NCBI GenBank assembly: GCA_030849945.1
Contig: JAVDKK010000002.1
Location: 496,001-560,000, forward strand
Length of the DNA stretch: 64,000 nucleotides
From: Schauerella fraxinea
GTDB lineage: Bacteria > Pseudomonadota > Gammaproteobacteria > Burkholderiales > Burkholderiaceae_B
Direction: 5' to 3'
Below are positions 34,058-42,116 of this stretch, in pieces. The number at the start of each line of letters is the position of its first letter. Position 1 is the stretch's first letter. A program made the translations under genes and the position numbers. Below the pieces are notes generated by a model. That model saw nothing but the letters and a program-made list of their open reading frames with translations, searched no databases and had not been told where the DNA came from.

Positions 34058-34085
34058 CAACGCCACCGCGAAATCTTCCCCTGCC

Positions 34086-35321
34086 ATGAATACTGCCAGC
34101 CCCACGCTCGCCTCCCCGCCCTCCGCCTCGCCGCCAAATGCTTCGCCAGGCGTGCCAGGATTTGGCGCCCTCGCCCTCCTCATTGCCGGCACGTTGTGGC
34201 TGGGCACCGCTTACGGCGTGCGCCACGGCGCGCTGTTTCTCGTGGGCGGCGCGCTCGGTATCTCGCTCTATCACGCGGCGTTTGGATTTACCTCGGCGTG
34301 GCGCGTATTCATCATGGACGGTCGCGGCCGTGGTTTGCGGGTGCAGATGATCCTGCTCGCCATTGCGGTGGTGCTGTTTTTTCCGGCGCTTGCCAATGGC
34401 GTGCTTTGGGGCCAGGAAGTTCGAGGCCTGGTGGCGCCAGCGGGCGTGGGCGTGGTCATCGGCGCCTTTATGTTCGGCATCGGCATGCAACTGGGTGGCG
34501 GTTGTGCCTCCGGCACGTTGTTTACGGCCGGCGGGGGCAATGCCCGCATGCTCATCACCCTGCTCTTTTTCGTGATCGGCTCAGTGCTTGCCACCGTGCA
34601 CTTCGATTGGTGGGTGGCGCTTCCGTCATTGCCGCCGCTATCGTTGGTGTCGGCCGTGGGTCCGGTGTGGGGCATCGTCATTTCGCTGGCGTTGTTCGCC
34701 GCCATCGCGGCACTCACCATCGCCCACGAGAAACGCCGTCACGGCAGTCTCGAAACGCCGCCGCCGGCGCCGCGACAAGGCATGTCTCGCCTGCTTCGCG
34801 GGCCGTGGCCGCTGGTGCTGGGCGCGGTGGCGCTGGCAGTGTTGAATTTTTCCACCCTGGCGCTGGCCGGCCGGCCCTGGGGCATCACATCCGCGTTTGC
34901 GTTGTGGGGGGCCAAGGGCGCGCAGATGCTGGGCATCGATCCGACCGCGTGGGCGTACTGGCAGACGCCGGCCAATGCTGCGGCCTTGGCGCAAAGCGTA
35001 TTTGCCGATGTGACGTCGGTGATGGATTTCGGCATCATCGGCGGTGCCATGCTGGCAGCGGCACTGGCCGGTAAGTTTGCGCCCAGCCTGGATATTCCTT
35101 TGCGCTCTGTGCTGGCCGCCATCGTAGGCGGACTGTTGCTGGGATATGGTGCGCGCGTGGCTTATGGCTGCAACATCGGCGCGTATTTTTCCGGCATTGC
35201 GTCGGGAAGCCTGCACGGTTGGGTATGGCTCGTGGCCGCATTCGCCGGCAACATGCTTGGCGTCAAGCTGCGGCCGTTCTTTTTCTTTGAACGCAAGATA
35301 TTGTCGCGCGCCGACGGTTGA
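34086..35321 (+). CDS. YeeE/YedE-family sulfur-compound transporter
   Basis: 411 residues, about ten spans in two homologous halves. Each half carries the family Cys: 'GGGCASGTLF' (C140) and 'YGCNIGAYFSGI' (C362). In thiosulfate importers of this family such cysteines hand the ion through the membrane. Both are kept, so thiosulfate (or a related S/Se species) transport is likely. The first 25 residues are Pro/Ser/Ala-rich. No TusA-like (YeeD) partner gene adjoins. Confidence 0.88.
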   Translation: MNTASPTLASPPSASPPNASPGVPGFGALALLIAGTLWLGTAYGVRHGALFLVGGALGISLYHAAFGFTSAWRVFIMDGRGRGLRVQMILLAIAVVLFFPALANGVLWGQEVRGLVAPAGVGVVIGAFMFGIGMQLGGGCASGTLFTAGGGNARMLITLLFFVIGSVLATVHFDWWVALPSLPPLSLVSAVGPVWGIVISLALFAAIAALTIAHEKRRHGSLETPPPAPRQGMSRLLRGPWPLVLGAVALAVLNFSTLALAGRPWGITSAFALWGAKGAQMLGIDPTAWAYWQTPANAAALAQSVFADVTSVMDFGIIGGAMLAAALAGKFAPSLDIPLRSVLAAIVGGLLLGYGARVAYGCNIGAYFSGIASGSLHGWVWLVAAFAGNMLGVKLRPFFFFERKILSRADG

Positions 35322-35392
35322 TCGGCGCCCCGACGGCCGGGGCCATCCCGGCGCATCTGACGTGACGGCCAAGGCCAAACCCTTCACGTCAT

Positions 35393-35551
35393 TTACGCCG
35401 CGAAGGCAAATCCCGACGTTGCACCGATCGCGGCGGCCGAAACGGCCAAGGCCACCACGTCGCGCTTGTCATTGCCATGTCGCCATGCGGCGAACGCGGC
35501 ATACACCGAGGCAAGCGCCACCAGCAAAATTCCCAAACCCATGTCGTTCAT
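35393..35551 (-). CDS. Small two-span membrane protein (52 aa)
   Basis: ATG at 35549-35551 with GGGG 7 bases ahead. The protein starts MNDMGLGILLVALASVYAAF, has a polar loop 'WRHGNDKRD' and a second hydrophobic segment 'VVALAVSAAAIGATSGFAFA'. The codons are regular and the product is a helical hairpin. No family recognised. Its end lies 71 bases from the convergent YeeE/YedE gene. Confidence 0.6.
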   Translation of the reverse strand: MNDMGLGILLVALASVYAAFAAWRHGNDKRDVVALAVSAAAIGATSGFAFAA

Positions 35552-35719
35552 CGTCTACCCCAAAAGTAAAAGCCGCATTCAGGAATAGACGCATGCAATG
35601 TCGATTTAATCCCTGGTCATCAACAATAAATACGCGTCGAAGAGAATGATCTGCCTCACCCTTAGGCGGCCCGGACGCTTCAGGATGTGAGCGGAAGGCA
35701 CTTGCGATGCCATGCGGCT

Positions 35720-35796
35720 GAGCCAAAAGCCGGCCGATAAGCGGCCAATAACGGGCCAGCAACAGGCCAACGACAGGCCAGTAGCGGGCCGCTGAG
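35720..35796. repeat. 11-bp tandem repeat
   Basis: Seven exact-length units: GAGCCAAAAGC, CGGCCGATAAG, CGGCCAATAAC, GGGCCAGCAAC, AGGCCAACGAC, AGGCCAGTAGC and GGGCCGCTGAG, sharing NGGCCNNNNNN. The 11-base period is one helical turn, so the GGCC faces would all lie on one side of the DNA. It sits in the 322-base gap between the divergent genes at 35551 and 35874; nothing else was recognised there. Confidence 0.85.
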
Positions 35797-35873
35797 GCGC
35801 CGCGCGGCGGCCATTTCACGCAAATTCGACAGTGCATTGCCTACGATGAGGCAAAGCGTAAGAGGTAAAGCCG

Positions 35874-36665
35874 ATGGGCGAAGTGATACATGCATTCAGG
35901 AACGAGCCGGTGAACATTGCTGCGCGCAAGGCGAGCAAAGTGCCGGAAGTGACCCTTGGTTTTTGGCTTACCAATGTTGCCGCCACTGCATTGGGCGAGA
36001 CGTGGGGCGATGCGGTATCGGCCGCGTTGGACTTCGGATTTTTCTCAGCCACGTTGATTCTGGGCGCCGTTTTCGCCGCCGCCGTGACCGCGCAAGTGCG
36101 GGCCCAGCGCTTTTTGCCGGTGTGGTATTGGCTGGCGATTGCCGCCACGACCACCGTGGCGACCACGTTGGCCGATGTGGCCGACCGTAGCCTTGGCATC
36201 GGATTCACTGGTGGGCTGGTGCTCTTGGCCGGCCTGTTCCTGGCGTCGTTGTGGGCGTGGCGCCGCGCGCTGGGATCGCTTTCGATTTATCGCATCGATA
36301 CGGTGCGTTCCGAGCGCTTTTATTGGACAGCCATCGTGCTGGCGCAAACCCTGGGCATGGCGTTGAGCGACTGGACCGCCGAAGTGCTGGGCCTCGGCAG
36401 AGAGGCCAGCATGATGATGTACGGCGTCTTGCTGGCCGCGATGGCGTTGGCATATTTCCGTACGTCAGTATCCCGCACGCTGTTGTTCTGGCTCGCGTTT
36501 GTGGCCACGCGCCCGCTTGGGGCCGTGGTGGGTGGGTTGCTGGATCGTTCGGCACAAGCCGGCGGCTTGGCGTGGAGCCAGGGCACCACCATGATGGCCT
36601 TGGCCGGTGTGGTGTTGCTGTGCATCGTGGTGTTCCGGCAACGGGCGGCCGACAAGTCGCTTTAG
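35874..36665 (+). CDS. DUF347 (COG4705)-repeat membrane protein
   Basis: 263 residues with four copies of a two-helix repeat. The first is clear: 'KVPEVTLGFWLTNVAATALG' then 'ETWGDAVS'. 'ATTTVATTLADVADRSLGIG', 'VLAQTLGMALSDWTAEVLG' and 'VATRPLGAVVGGLLDRSAQA' are the later copies. Each repeat carries an acidic residue in a G/A-rich helix, consistent with ion or metabolite transport, but function is unknown. Confidence 0.88.
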   Translation: MGEVIHAFRNEPVNIAARKASKVPEVTLGFWLTNVAATALGETWGDAVSAALDFGFFSATLILGAVFAAAVTAQVRAQRFLPVWYWLAIAATTTVATTLADVADRSLGIGFTGGLVLLAGLFLASLWAWRRALGSLSIYRIDTVRSERFYWTAIVLAQTLGMALSDWTAEVLGLGREASMMMYGVLLAAMALAYFRTSVSRTLLFWLAFVATRPLGAVVGGLLDRSAQAGGLAWSQGTTMMALAGVVLLCIVVFRQRAADKSL

Positions 36666-36786
36666 CGCATGCTGCTGGGAACCTGAAGCGGATCGGCATT
36701 GAAGTGCTTTTTGCCGGCCCGCTTTAAAGATGACCCCTCGGGGTGCGCGTTGACGCGACCTGCTGCAATACGCGTGGCGTTACCCG

Positions 36787-37698
36787 CTACGTCCAGCGGC
36801 GATTGCTCGTGAAACTGATCGACAGCCATTCGTCCAGGTGCGCAAACTCGCCAAGTTGGGAGGCGATATCCGCGCGAATCGCGTCGAAGTTCACCACGGT
36901 AGCCTCGTAGTCGGCCGGCACCAGTACGTTGATATCGATCATGTGCATCCGGCCCTGCTTGGCGACATACATGTTGTAGTCGAGGAAGCGATAGCGCACG
37001 CTTGCGTCGAGCATCACGCGCTTTACCAGATCTGTGGCGTCGAGCGGTGCGATCAGAAACACATCCCTCAGCGCCCGGCGAATAATACGCAGCGGCACCG
37101 GCGCAAGCCCCGCCACCACGATCATCAAAATCAACGAGTCGGCATAAGGCTCCCACTGCGGATAGCCGGCGTACGCCAGAATTTGCGCGGCACCGAATCC
37201 GATGAAAAGGCCCAGCGTGATGAATCCCGACATGAGAAAACTATTCATGTCGATGGTGATGAATTCGGATTCGAGCACGCGGTTGACGCGGCGCTCGTAG
37301 AAGTAAAGACCGAAACAGCCGATACACGTGATCACGGCGTATATCAGTGCGCCGTCGAACGAGACCACGTTGCCGCCTGACAGCATGCCTTTCAAGCCGT
37401 TGATGAAGGCATACACACAGATGGCCAGCAACACCGAGCCATTGAAGAGCGCCACTAGGGGCTCGAGATGCCAATAACCGTATTGGAATCGTTTGCTGCC
37501 GGATCGCAGAAGCAGCCTTGAGACGACAAGGGCCAGGATCGACATGCCCGCGTCGATCGACGCAAACACCCCATCGAAGATGATCGCCTGTGAACCCGAC
37601 AGCAGCCCGAAGATGATGCCCAGCATGGCCAAGGCCACGGTGCACCAGATCGAGAGGGTTAGAACGCGTTGTTCGGTGGGATGGCGGGCGACTGTCAT
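36787..37698 (-). CDS. Cation diffusion facilitator (CDF) transporter
   Basis: 303 residues. Six spans, with 'AIIFDGVFASIDAGMSILAL' in TM2 and 'FITIDMNSFLMSGFITLG' in TM5 providing acidic metal ligands without the His of zinc-type CDF proteins, then a cytosolic C-terminal domain ('MHMIDINVLVPADYEATVV'). It exports a divalent metal against protons. The Asp-only site suggests Mn or Fe rather than Zn, which is inference. The upstream TTG at 37704 is rejected in favour of the ATG. Confidence 0.85.
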   Translation of the reverse strand: MTVARHPTEQRVLTLSIWCTVALAMLGIIFGLLSGSQAIIFDGVFASIDAGMSILALVVSRLLLRSGSKRFQYGYWHLEPLVALFNGSVLLAICVYAFINGLKGMLSGGNVVSFDGALIYAVITCIGCFGLYFYERRVNRVLESEFITIDMNSFLMSGFITLGLFIGFGAAQILAYAGYPQWEPYADSLILMIVVAGLAPVPLRIIRRALRDVFLIAPLDATDLVKRVMLDASVRYRFLDYNMYVAKQGRMHMIDINVLVPADYEATVVNFDAIRADIASQLGEFAHLDEWLSISFTSNRRWT

Positions 37699-37850
37699 AG
37701 GCAATGCAAGTAGTGGAAAACCCTAGGAATGTAACCGATCGCGGGGTTTTTAGCTAGCTTCACGGTCCGTCACAACCATGACGAGCAGGTTTCAAGTGCC
37801 TGCCGTATAAGGATTTTTCCAACTCGAATAGGTTGTGTCCAGCCATCTCG

Positions 37851-37857
37851 CTGTCAT
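37851..37857 (+). promoter_or_regulatory. CTGTCAT pho-box half-site upstream of phnC
   Basis: CTGTCAT is the consensus half of the PhoB direct repeat. The second half expected 11 bases later is not recognisable. The same heptamer occurs at 44281-44287 upstream of phnG, which is why it is listed. Confidence 0.3.
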
Positions 37858-37905
37858 ATCCGCCGCCCAGAATGCGTCAACTGGACAATTTGAGGACGGC
37901 GACCG

Positions 37906-38805
37906 ATGACGCTCGCAATCGAAGTTCGTGACTTGAGTAAAACCTTTCGCGGCTCGCGCAAGGCACTGGATAACGTCACGCTGAAGGTGGCACCCGGTGA
38001 AATGGTGGCACTGCTGGGTGCTTCGGGATCGGGCAAGTCGACGCTGTTGCGCCATATCGCCGGTTTTGTCGCCGGCGACGCCGGTACCGGGGCCATCCAG
38101 GTGCACGGCGATGACATTCAGCGCCACGGCCGATTGTCGCGACGCGTGCGCTTCGCGCGACAGCAGATCGGCTTTGTCTTTCAGCAGTTCAATCTTGTGG
38201 GGCGGTCGTCGCTGATGACGAATGTGCTCACCGGCATGTTGCCCCGGGTACCGTTGTGGCGCAGCCTGAGCAAGTTCTTCCTGCAGCGCGAAATCGATGT
38301 CGGCATGGCCGCGCTCGCCCAAGTTGGTATAGACGATTATGCCTTTCAGCGAGCCTCGACGCTTTCTGGCGGACAGCAGCAGCGCGCTGCGATCGCACGC
38401 ACCTTGGTGCAAAACGCCCGCATCATTCTGGCCGACGAACCGATTGCTTCGCTCGATCCCGAGTCGTCGCGTCGCGTCATGGACACCCTGGCAGAAATCC
38501 AGCGCGAACGTCAGGTGACGGTGGTCGTGTCGCTGCATCAAGTAGACGTGGCGCTGAAGTATTGCCCGCGCGTGGTCGCATTGCGGCAGGGGCAAGTCGT
38601 GTATGACGGCCCGTCGTCCGAATTGACACCGCAGATGCTGCAAGACCTGTACGGCGCCGAATTGAGCGAGTTGCTGCCGGCCGGACTGCCCCCATCCACC
38701 GATGCGACATCCGCCGCCTCGACCTCCGCTGGGCAAACCGCACCTGCAGCCGCTGCGGATCGCCGCAGCAACCGATTGCGCCGCCCTGCCCTGCAGACGG
38801 CCTGA
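37906..38805 (+). CDS. phnC: Phosphonate ABC transporter ATPase PhnC
   Basis: 299 residues. Walker A 'LLGASGSGKSTLLRHI', signature 'LSGGQQQRAAIA', Walker B 'IILADEPIASLDPES' and switch His ('VVVSLHQVDVAL') are intact. It powers PhnE for uptake of phosphonates delivered by PhnD. The ABC domain ends near residue 255; a 40-residue Ala/Ser/Thr-rich tail ending 'RSNRLRRPALQTA' is unusual. First gene of phnCDE. Confidence 0.95.
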   Translation: MTLAIEVRDLSKTFRGSRKALDNVTLKVAPGEMVALLGASGSGKSTLLRHIAGFVAGDAGTGAIQVHGDDIQRHGRLSRRVRFARQQIGFVFQQFNLVGRSSLMTNVLTGMLPRVPLWRSLSKFFLQREIDVGMAALAQVGIDDYAFQRASTLSGGQQQRAAIARTLVQNARIILADEPIASLDPESSRRVMDTLAEIQRERQVTVVVSLHQVDVALKYCPRVVALRQGQVVYDGPSSELTPQMLQDLYGAELSELLPAGLPPSTDATSAASTSAGQTAPAAAADRRSNRLRRPALQTA

Positions 38806-38815
38806 TTTACCAGAG

Positions 38816-38843
38816 GGCTTGGCGCGATAGCGCGCGCCAAGCC
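38816..38843 (+). other. Intercistronic stem-loop between phnC and phnD
   Basis: GGCTTGGCGCG (38816-38826) pairs perfectly over 11 bp with CGCGCCAAGCC (38833-38843). No T-run follows at once. Placed 10 bases after phnC and 45 before phnD, it likely protects the phnD mRNA or attenuates read-through, raising binding-protein output relative to the ATPase. Confidence 0.7.
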
Positions 38844-38888
38844 GCGTCATTTTCCCTTCCGCCCCACTGCTTGTTTACGGAGTTCGTC

Positions 38889-39869
38889 ATGCTTCGCAGA
38901 ACCTTTTGCGCCCTGATCGCCGCCACCGCGTTTGCCGCCCCTGCCTACGCGCAGGATGCCAAGACGATCAATTTCGGCATTATCTCGACCGAGTCGTCTT
39001 CCAATTTGAAGACGGGATGGCAACCGGTGATCGACGATCTGAGCCGTGTGCTTGGTGTGCCAGTCAAACCGTTCTTCGCCTCGGACTATGCCGGGATCAT
39101 CGAAGGGATGCGTTTCAATAAAGTTCAGGTGGCCTGGTATGGCAACAAGTCGGCCATTGAAGCTGTTGACCGTGCCGGTGGTGAAGTGTTCGCTTCCGTT
39201 ATCGATAAGGATGGCAATCCCGGTTATTGGTCGGTATTGATCGTCAATAAAGACAGCGATCTGAAGTCGGTCGACGACGTGATTGCACGCGGCAAGTCGC
39301 TCAATTTCGGCGCCGGCGATCCCAATTCGACCTCGGGTACCGCAGTGCCGGGTTATTACCTGTGGGGCGAGCGTCGCGTGGATCCGAAAACCCTGTTCAA
39401 GACCAACCGTGCAAGCAATCACGAAACCAATTTGATGTCGGTCATCAATAAGCAGGTCGATGTGGCCGTCAACAATACCGAAGCCCTGGAACGTTATCGC
39501 ATCAATACGGGCAAGGATGCCAACGACAGCGTGCGTGTGTTGTGGAAGTCGCCGTTGATTCCGGCCGATCCGATGGTGTGGCGCAAGGACCTGGACCCGG
39601 CATTGCAGGCGAAGATCCGCGACTTTTTCCTGAACTACGGCAAAGGCCCCAATGCAGCTACCGAGCAAGCCAACCTGAAGGCGTTGACCTATCGCGGCTT
39701 CCGCGCGTCGGACAACACACAGTTGGTTCCGATTCGTCAGATCGATCTGGCGCGCGAAAAGGCCAAGATCGAAGCCGACGGCACGATGAGCACCGAGGAT
39801 CGTGCCAAGAAGATGGCTGAGATCGACAACAAGCTGGCCGCGTTGGCGCAGCCCGTGAAGACCAACTAA
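38889..39869 (+). CDS. phnD: Phosphonate-binding periplasmic protein PhnD
   Basis: 326 residues with signal peptide MLRRTFCALIAATAFAAPAY cut at AYA-QD. 'INFGIISTESSSNLKTGWQP', 'VPVKPFFASDYAGIIEGMRF' and 'DPNSTSGTAVPGYYLW' are PhnD hallmarks; the S-T-S-G-T loop binds the phosphonate group. GGAG lies before the ATG at 38889. It delivers ligand to PhnE. Confidence 0.95.
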   Translation: MLRRTFCALIAATAFAAPAYAQDAKTINFGIISTESSSNLKTGWQPVIDDLSRVLGVPVKPFFASDYAGIIEGMRFNKVQVAWYGNKSAIEAVDRAGGEVFASVIDKDGNPGYWSVLIVNKDSDLKSVDDVIARGKSLNFGAGDPNSTSGTAVPGYYLWGERRVDPKTLFKTNRASNHETNLMSVINKQVDVAVNNTEALERYRINTGKDANDSVRVLWKSPLIPADPMVWRKDLDPALQAKIRDFFLNYGKGPNAATEQANLKALTYRGFRASDNTQLVPIRQIDLAREKAKIEADGTMSTEDRAKKMAEIDNKLAALAQPVKTN

Positions 39870-39883
39870 GAGGCGTGACCGCT

Positions 39884-40681
39884 ATGAACGTTGCCGTGGC
39901 TGCTGGCACCCCGAACGCGCGCCCACCGCGCATGTCGCTCGCGACGATGATCGCATGGGCCACCGTGCTGGCGATCCTGTTGGGATCCTGGAACGGTGCC
40001 GATATGCGGCCGTTCGATCTCTGGCGGGATGCCGGCAACATGGCAACGTATGCGGCTGACTTCTTCCCCCCCAATTTCCGCGACTGGCGAATGTACTTGA
40101 GCGAGATGCTCATTACGGTTCAGATCGCGGTGTGGGGCACCTTCCTGGCCGTGGTGGTTGCGGTGCCGATGAGCTTGCTGAGTTCGTCGAACATCGTGCC
40201 GGCCTGGGTATATGTACCCACCCGCCGCTTGATGGACGCTTGCCGTGCGATCAACGAAATCGTTTTCGCGATGCTCTTTATCGTGGCGGTGGGCTTGGGC
40301 CCGTTTGCCGGCGTGCTCGCCTTATGGATCCATACCACGGGCGTGCTGGCTAAATTGTTTTCGGAAGCGGTCGAAGCCATCGATCCGCGTCCCGTCGAAG
40401 GCGTGCGCGCCACTGGCGCCAATGCACTGGAAGAAATCGTCTACGGCGTGATTCCGCAGGTGATGCCGTTGTGGATTTCGTATGCGCTTTACCGCTTCGA
40501 GTCCAATGTGCGTTCGGCATCGGTGGTGGGCATCGTGGGCGCAGGCGGCATCGGCATGGTGCTATGGGACATCATGCGCAGCTTCCAGTATGCGCAAACC
40601 TGCGCCGTGATGATCATCATCGTGGTGTTCGTGACGCTGATCGACATGCTGTCGTCGCGTATTCGCCGCGCGTTTATCTAA
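39884..40681 (+). CDS. phnE: Phosphonate ABC transporter permease PhnE
   Basis: 265 residues from the ATG at 39884 (AGAGG 10 bases ahead; a GTG at 39875 is too near it). 'MLITVQIAVWGTFLAVVVAV' opens the permease core, and 'AIDPRPVEGVRATGANALEE' is the EAA coupling loop. One PhnE only, so it acts as a homodimer. Its end faces the convergent phnN gene 68 bases away. Confidence 0.94.
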   Translation: MNVAVAAGTPNARPPRMSLATMIAWATVLAILLGSWNGADMRPFDLWRDAGNMATYAADFFPPNFRDWRMYLSEMLITVQIAVWGTFLAVVVAVPMSLLSSSNIVPAWVYVPTRRLMDACRAINEIVFAMLFIVAVGLGPFAGVLALWIHTTGVLAKLFSEAVEAIDPRPVEGVRATGANALEEIVYGVIPQVMPLWISYALYRFESNVRSASVVGIVGAGGIGMVLWDIMRSFQYAQTCAVMIIIVVFVTLIDMLSSRIRRAFI

Positions 40682-40749
40682 AGGTGATGCCGTGGGTGCC
40701 CTATGCCCCACGTCTCATGCCTCATGGACCAAGTCCTGAGCCCTACGTC

Positions 40750-41364
40750 CTACGCGCCGCGCGCATCGCGAGCAAGCTGCAACAGCGCGCTCGCGGCACG
40801 ACCGGCCGGTCCGTTGTTGTCCAATGTAGCAACGCATAACCCTTGCGGGCGATCGTACGGCGCTGAGGCACGCGTCAGGCGCTGCGCGATCGCCGCTGAC
40901 GACTCGCGCCCGCGCGCATTGAGTCGGGCGCGCAGCACCTCGGGGTCGACTGCGATTTCAACCGCAAGCATCTTGGGATAGCGTGCATAGGCTGCGGCCA
41001 CATAGTGGCGCGAACCATTGACGATGACGGTATTGCCGCGGGCGAGCCAGGCGTCGATCTCGGTGCCGATCCCGTAGCCTAAACCATGGCCTTCCCAGCA
41101 CAGCGCAAAGGCGCCCTGCTCCCGCAACCGCGCGAACGCGTCGATCGAAAGCTCGATCGAGGGCTCGTCGGCAGAAGGCGCGCGTGTGATGAAGCGGGTG
41201 GCCACCTTTACGCCGTCCTCGTTGGTCAGCGACGCCCGCACACCGCGCAGGATGGTGTCCTTGCCGCTGCCGGATGCACCCATCAAATACACGAGGCGCC
41301 CTTCTGGAACGCGCGCGCTTGCTTCCCCTGGGGCGATTGCCGGCACCGGTGCAGGCGCCATCAT
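40750..41364 (-). CDS. phnN: Ribose 1,5-bisphosphokinase PhnN
   Basis: 204 residues. P-loop 'LVYLMGASGSGKDTILRGVR', guanylate-kinase-like 'KVATRFITRAP', then 'EGHGLGYGIGTEIDAWLARG' and 'VIVNGSRHYVAAAYARYP'. It phosphorylates ribose 1,5-bisphosphate to PRPP, the last step of C-P lyase ribosyl recycling. Its start overlaps the DUF1045 gene stop by 4 bases (ATGA). Confidence 0.94.
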   Translation of the reverse strand: MMAPAPVPAIAPGEASARVPEGRLVYLMGASGSGKDTILRGVRASLTNEDGVKVATRFITRAPSADEPSIELSIDAFARLREQGAFALCWEGHGLGYGIGTEIDAWLARGNTVIVNGSRHYVAAAYARYPKMLAVEIAVDPEVLRARLNARGRESSAAIAQRLTRASAPYDRPQGLCVATLDNNGPAGRAASALLQLARDARGA

Positions 41365-42116
41365 GGCGCCGTCACGCTGGCCGTGGATGGCAAGTAGGCA
41401 TGGCCCGCGCCGTCGCGCGTGACGCCCGAAAAATCGTACTCGCGCGCCACGACGAAAGCCGTGCCCGGCTCAGGCTGCACGTACACGGCGAGCGCCTGCA
41501 CGGGCATGCGCAGGTTGGCGATGGGCAAGGTCAACGACACCAATCGTCGTTCGGCATCGTCGAGCTCGGCGGTATCGATATGGCCCGTGAGGGAGATATG
41601 AAACTTGAACGTGTCGAAAGCGTAGGGATAGCCCCAGCGCGCCAGCATGGCGAGTTCGGGCGCTGAGAGCCCGGTCGCCAAACGCCGCGCCCGTTCTTCA
41701 TCGCCGATCGGGGCGCGTAGCGGGTCGAGCGCTGCAACGGCATCTCCGGCCAAACGATTCATAGCCGCCTCGCCCGCTGCATCGGCATGAATGCACCACG
41801 CCAGAAAGCGACGCAAGCGGGTAACGGTAATGTCGATATCGAAGGGATCGCGCTGTGCAACCAGCGCGCGCATGGCACGGTCGACATCGATGGGCAAGGC
41901 GCCATCACGCAAACGAAACGGCGCTTTGAGCGTGGCATGCAAGCCGTAGCGGCGTGGCGCGCCGGTCCAGTCGTCGAGCGTGTCGGGCGCGTTGTCACCG
42001 CGGGCAATCGTGGCGCCGGTGAACTCGCAGCGTCCGAGCCACTCACGGCCGATCTGGCCCCAGGGCTCGGGCGGCCGAAAATAAACGGCGTATCGATAGG
42101 CGGTCGGGTGCGTCAT
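41361..42116 (-). CDS. DUF1045 phosphonate-operon protein with 2H phosphoesterase motifs
   Basis: 251 residues. 'RYAVYFRPPEPWGQIGREWL' is the usual start. Two H-x-(T/S) motifs are visible: 'YGLHATLKAPF' (H60, T62) and 'FKFHISLTGH' (H173, S175), 113 residues apart, which is the catalytic pair of 2H phosphoesterases (RNA ligase/cyclic phosphodiesterase superfamily). The gene overlaps phnN and the phnM paralogue by 4 bases on each side. No phnP is seen, so opening the 5-phosphoribosyl 1,2-cyclic phosphate ring is its most sensible job. The family link to phn operons is known; the reaction is inference. Confidence 0.85.
   Translation of the reverse strand: MTHPTAYRYAVYFRPPEPWGQIGREWLGRCEFTGATIARGDNAPDTLDDWTGAPRRYGLHATLKAPFRLRDGALPIDVDRAMRALVAQRDPFDIDITVTRLRRFLAWCIHADAAGEAAMNRLAGDAVAALDPLRAPIGDEERARRLATGLSAPELAMLARWGYPYAFDTFKFHISLTGHIDTAELDDAERRLVSLTLPIANLRMPVQALAVYVQPEPGTAFVVAREYDFSGVTRDGAGHAYLPSTASVTAP

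Noticed and set aside
21759..35796. CRISPR array
   Set aside because: The repeats are contiguous or degenerate with no unique spacers, and no cas gene is present.
37768..37783. CGTCA-CAACCA-TGACG dyad upstream of phnC
   Set aside because: Short and unlike the PhnF core; could be chance.
37875..37884. GGACAATTTG near phnC resembling the DauR-like dyad
   Set aside because: Only one half is present and the gene context is unrelated.
37792..38850. A 352-codon minus-strand frame over phnC
   Set aside because: Antisense shadow of an intact ABC ATPase.
40682..40749. Possible repeat array (CCTATG/CCTCATG/CCTACG) after phnE
   Set aside because: Copies are too few and irregular to separate from chance.
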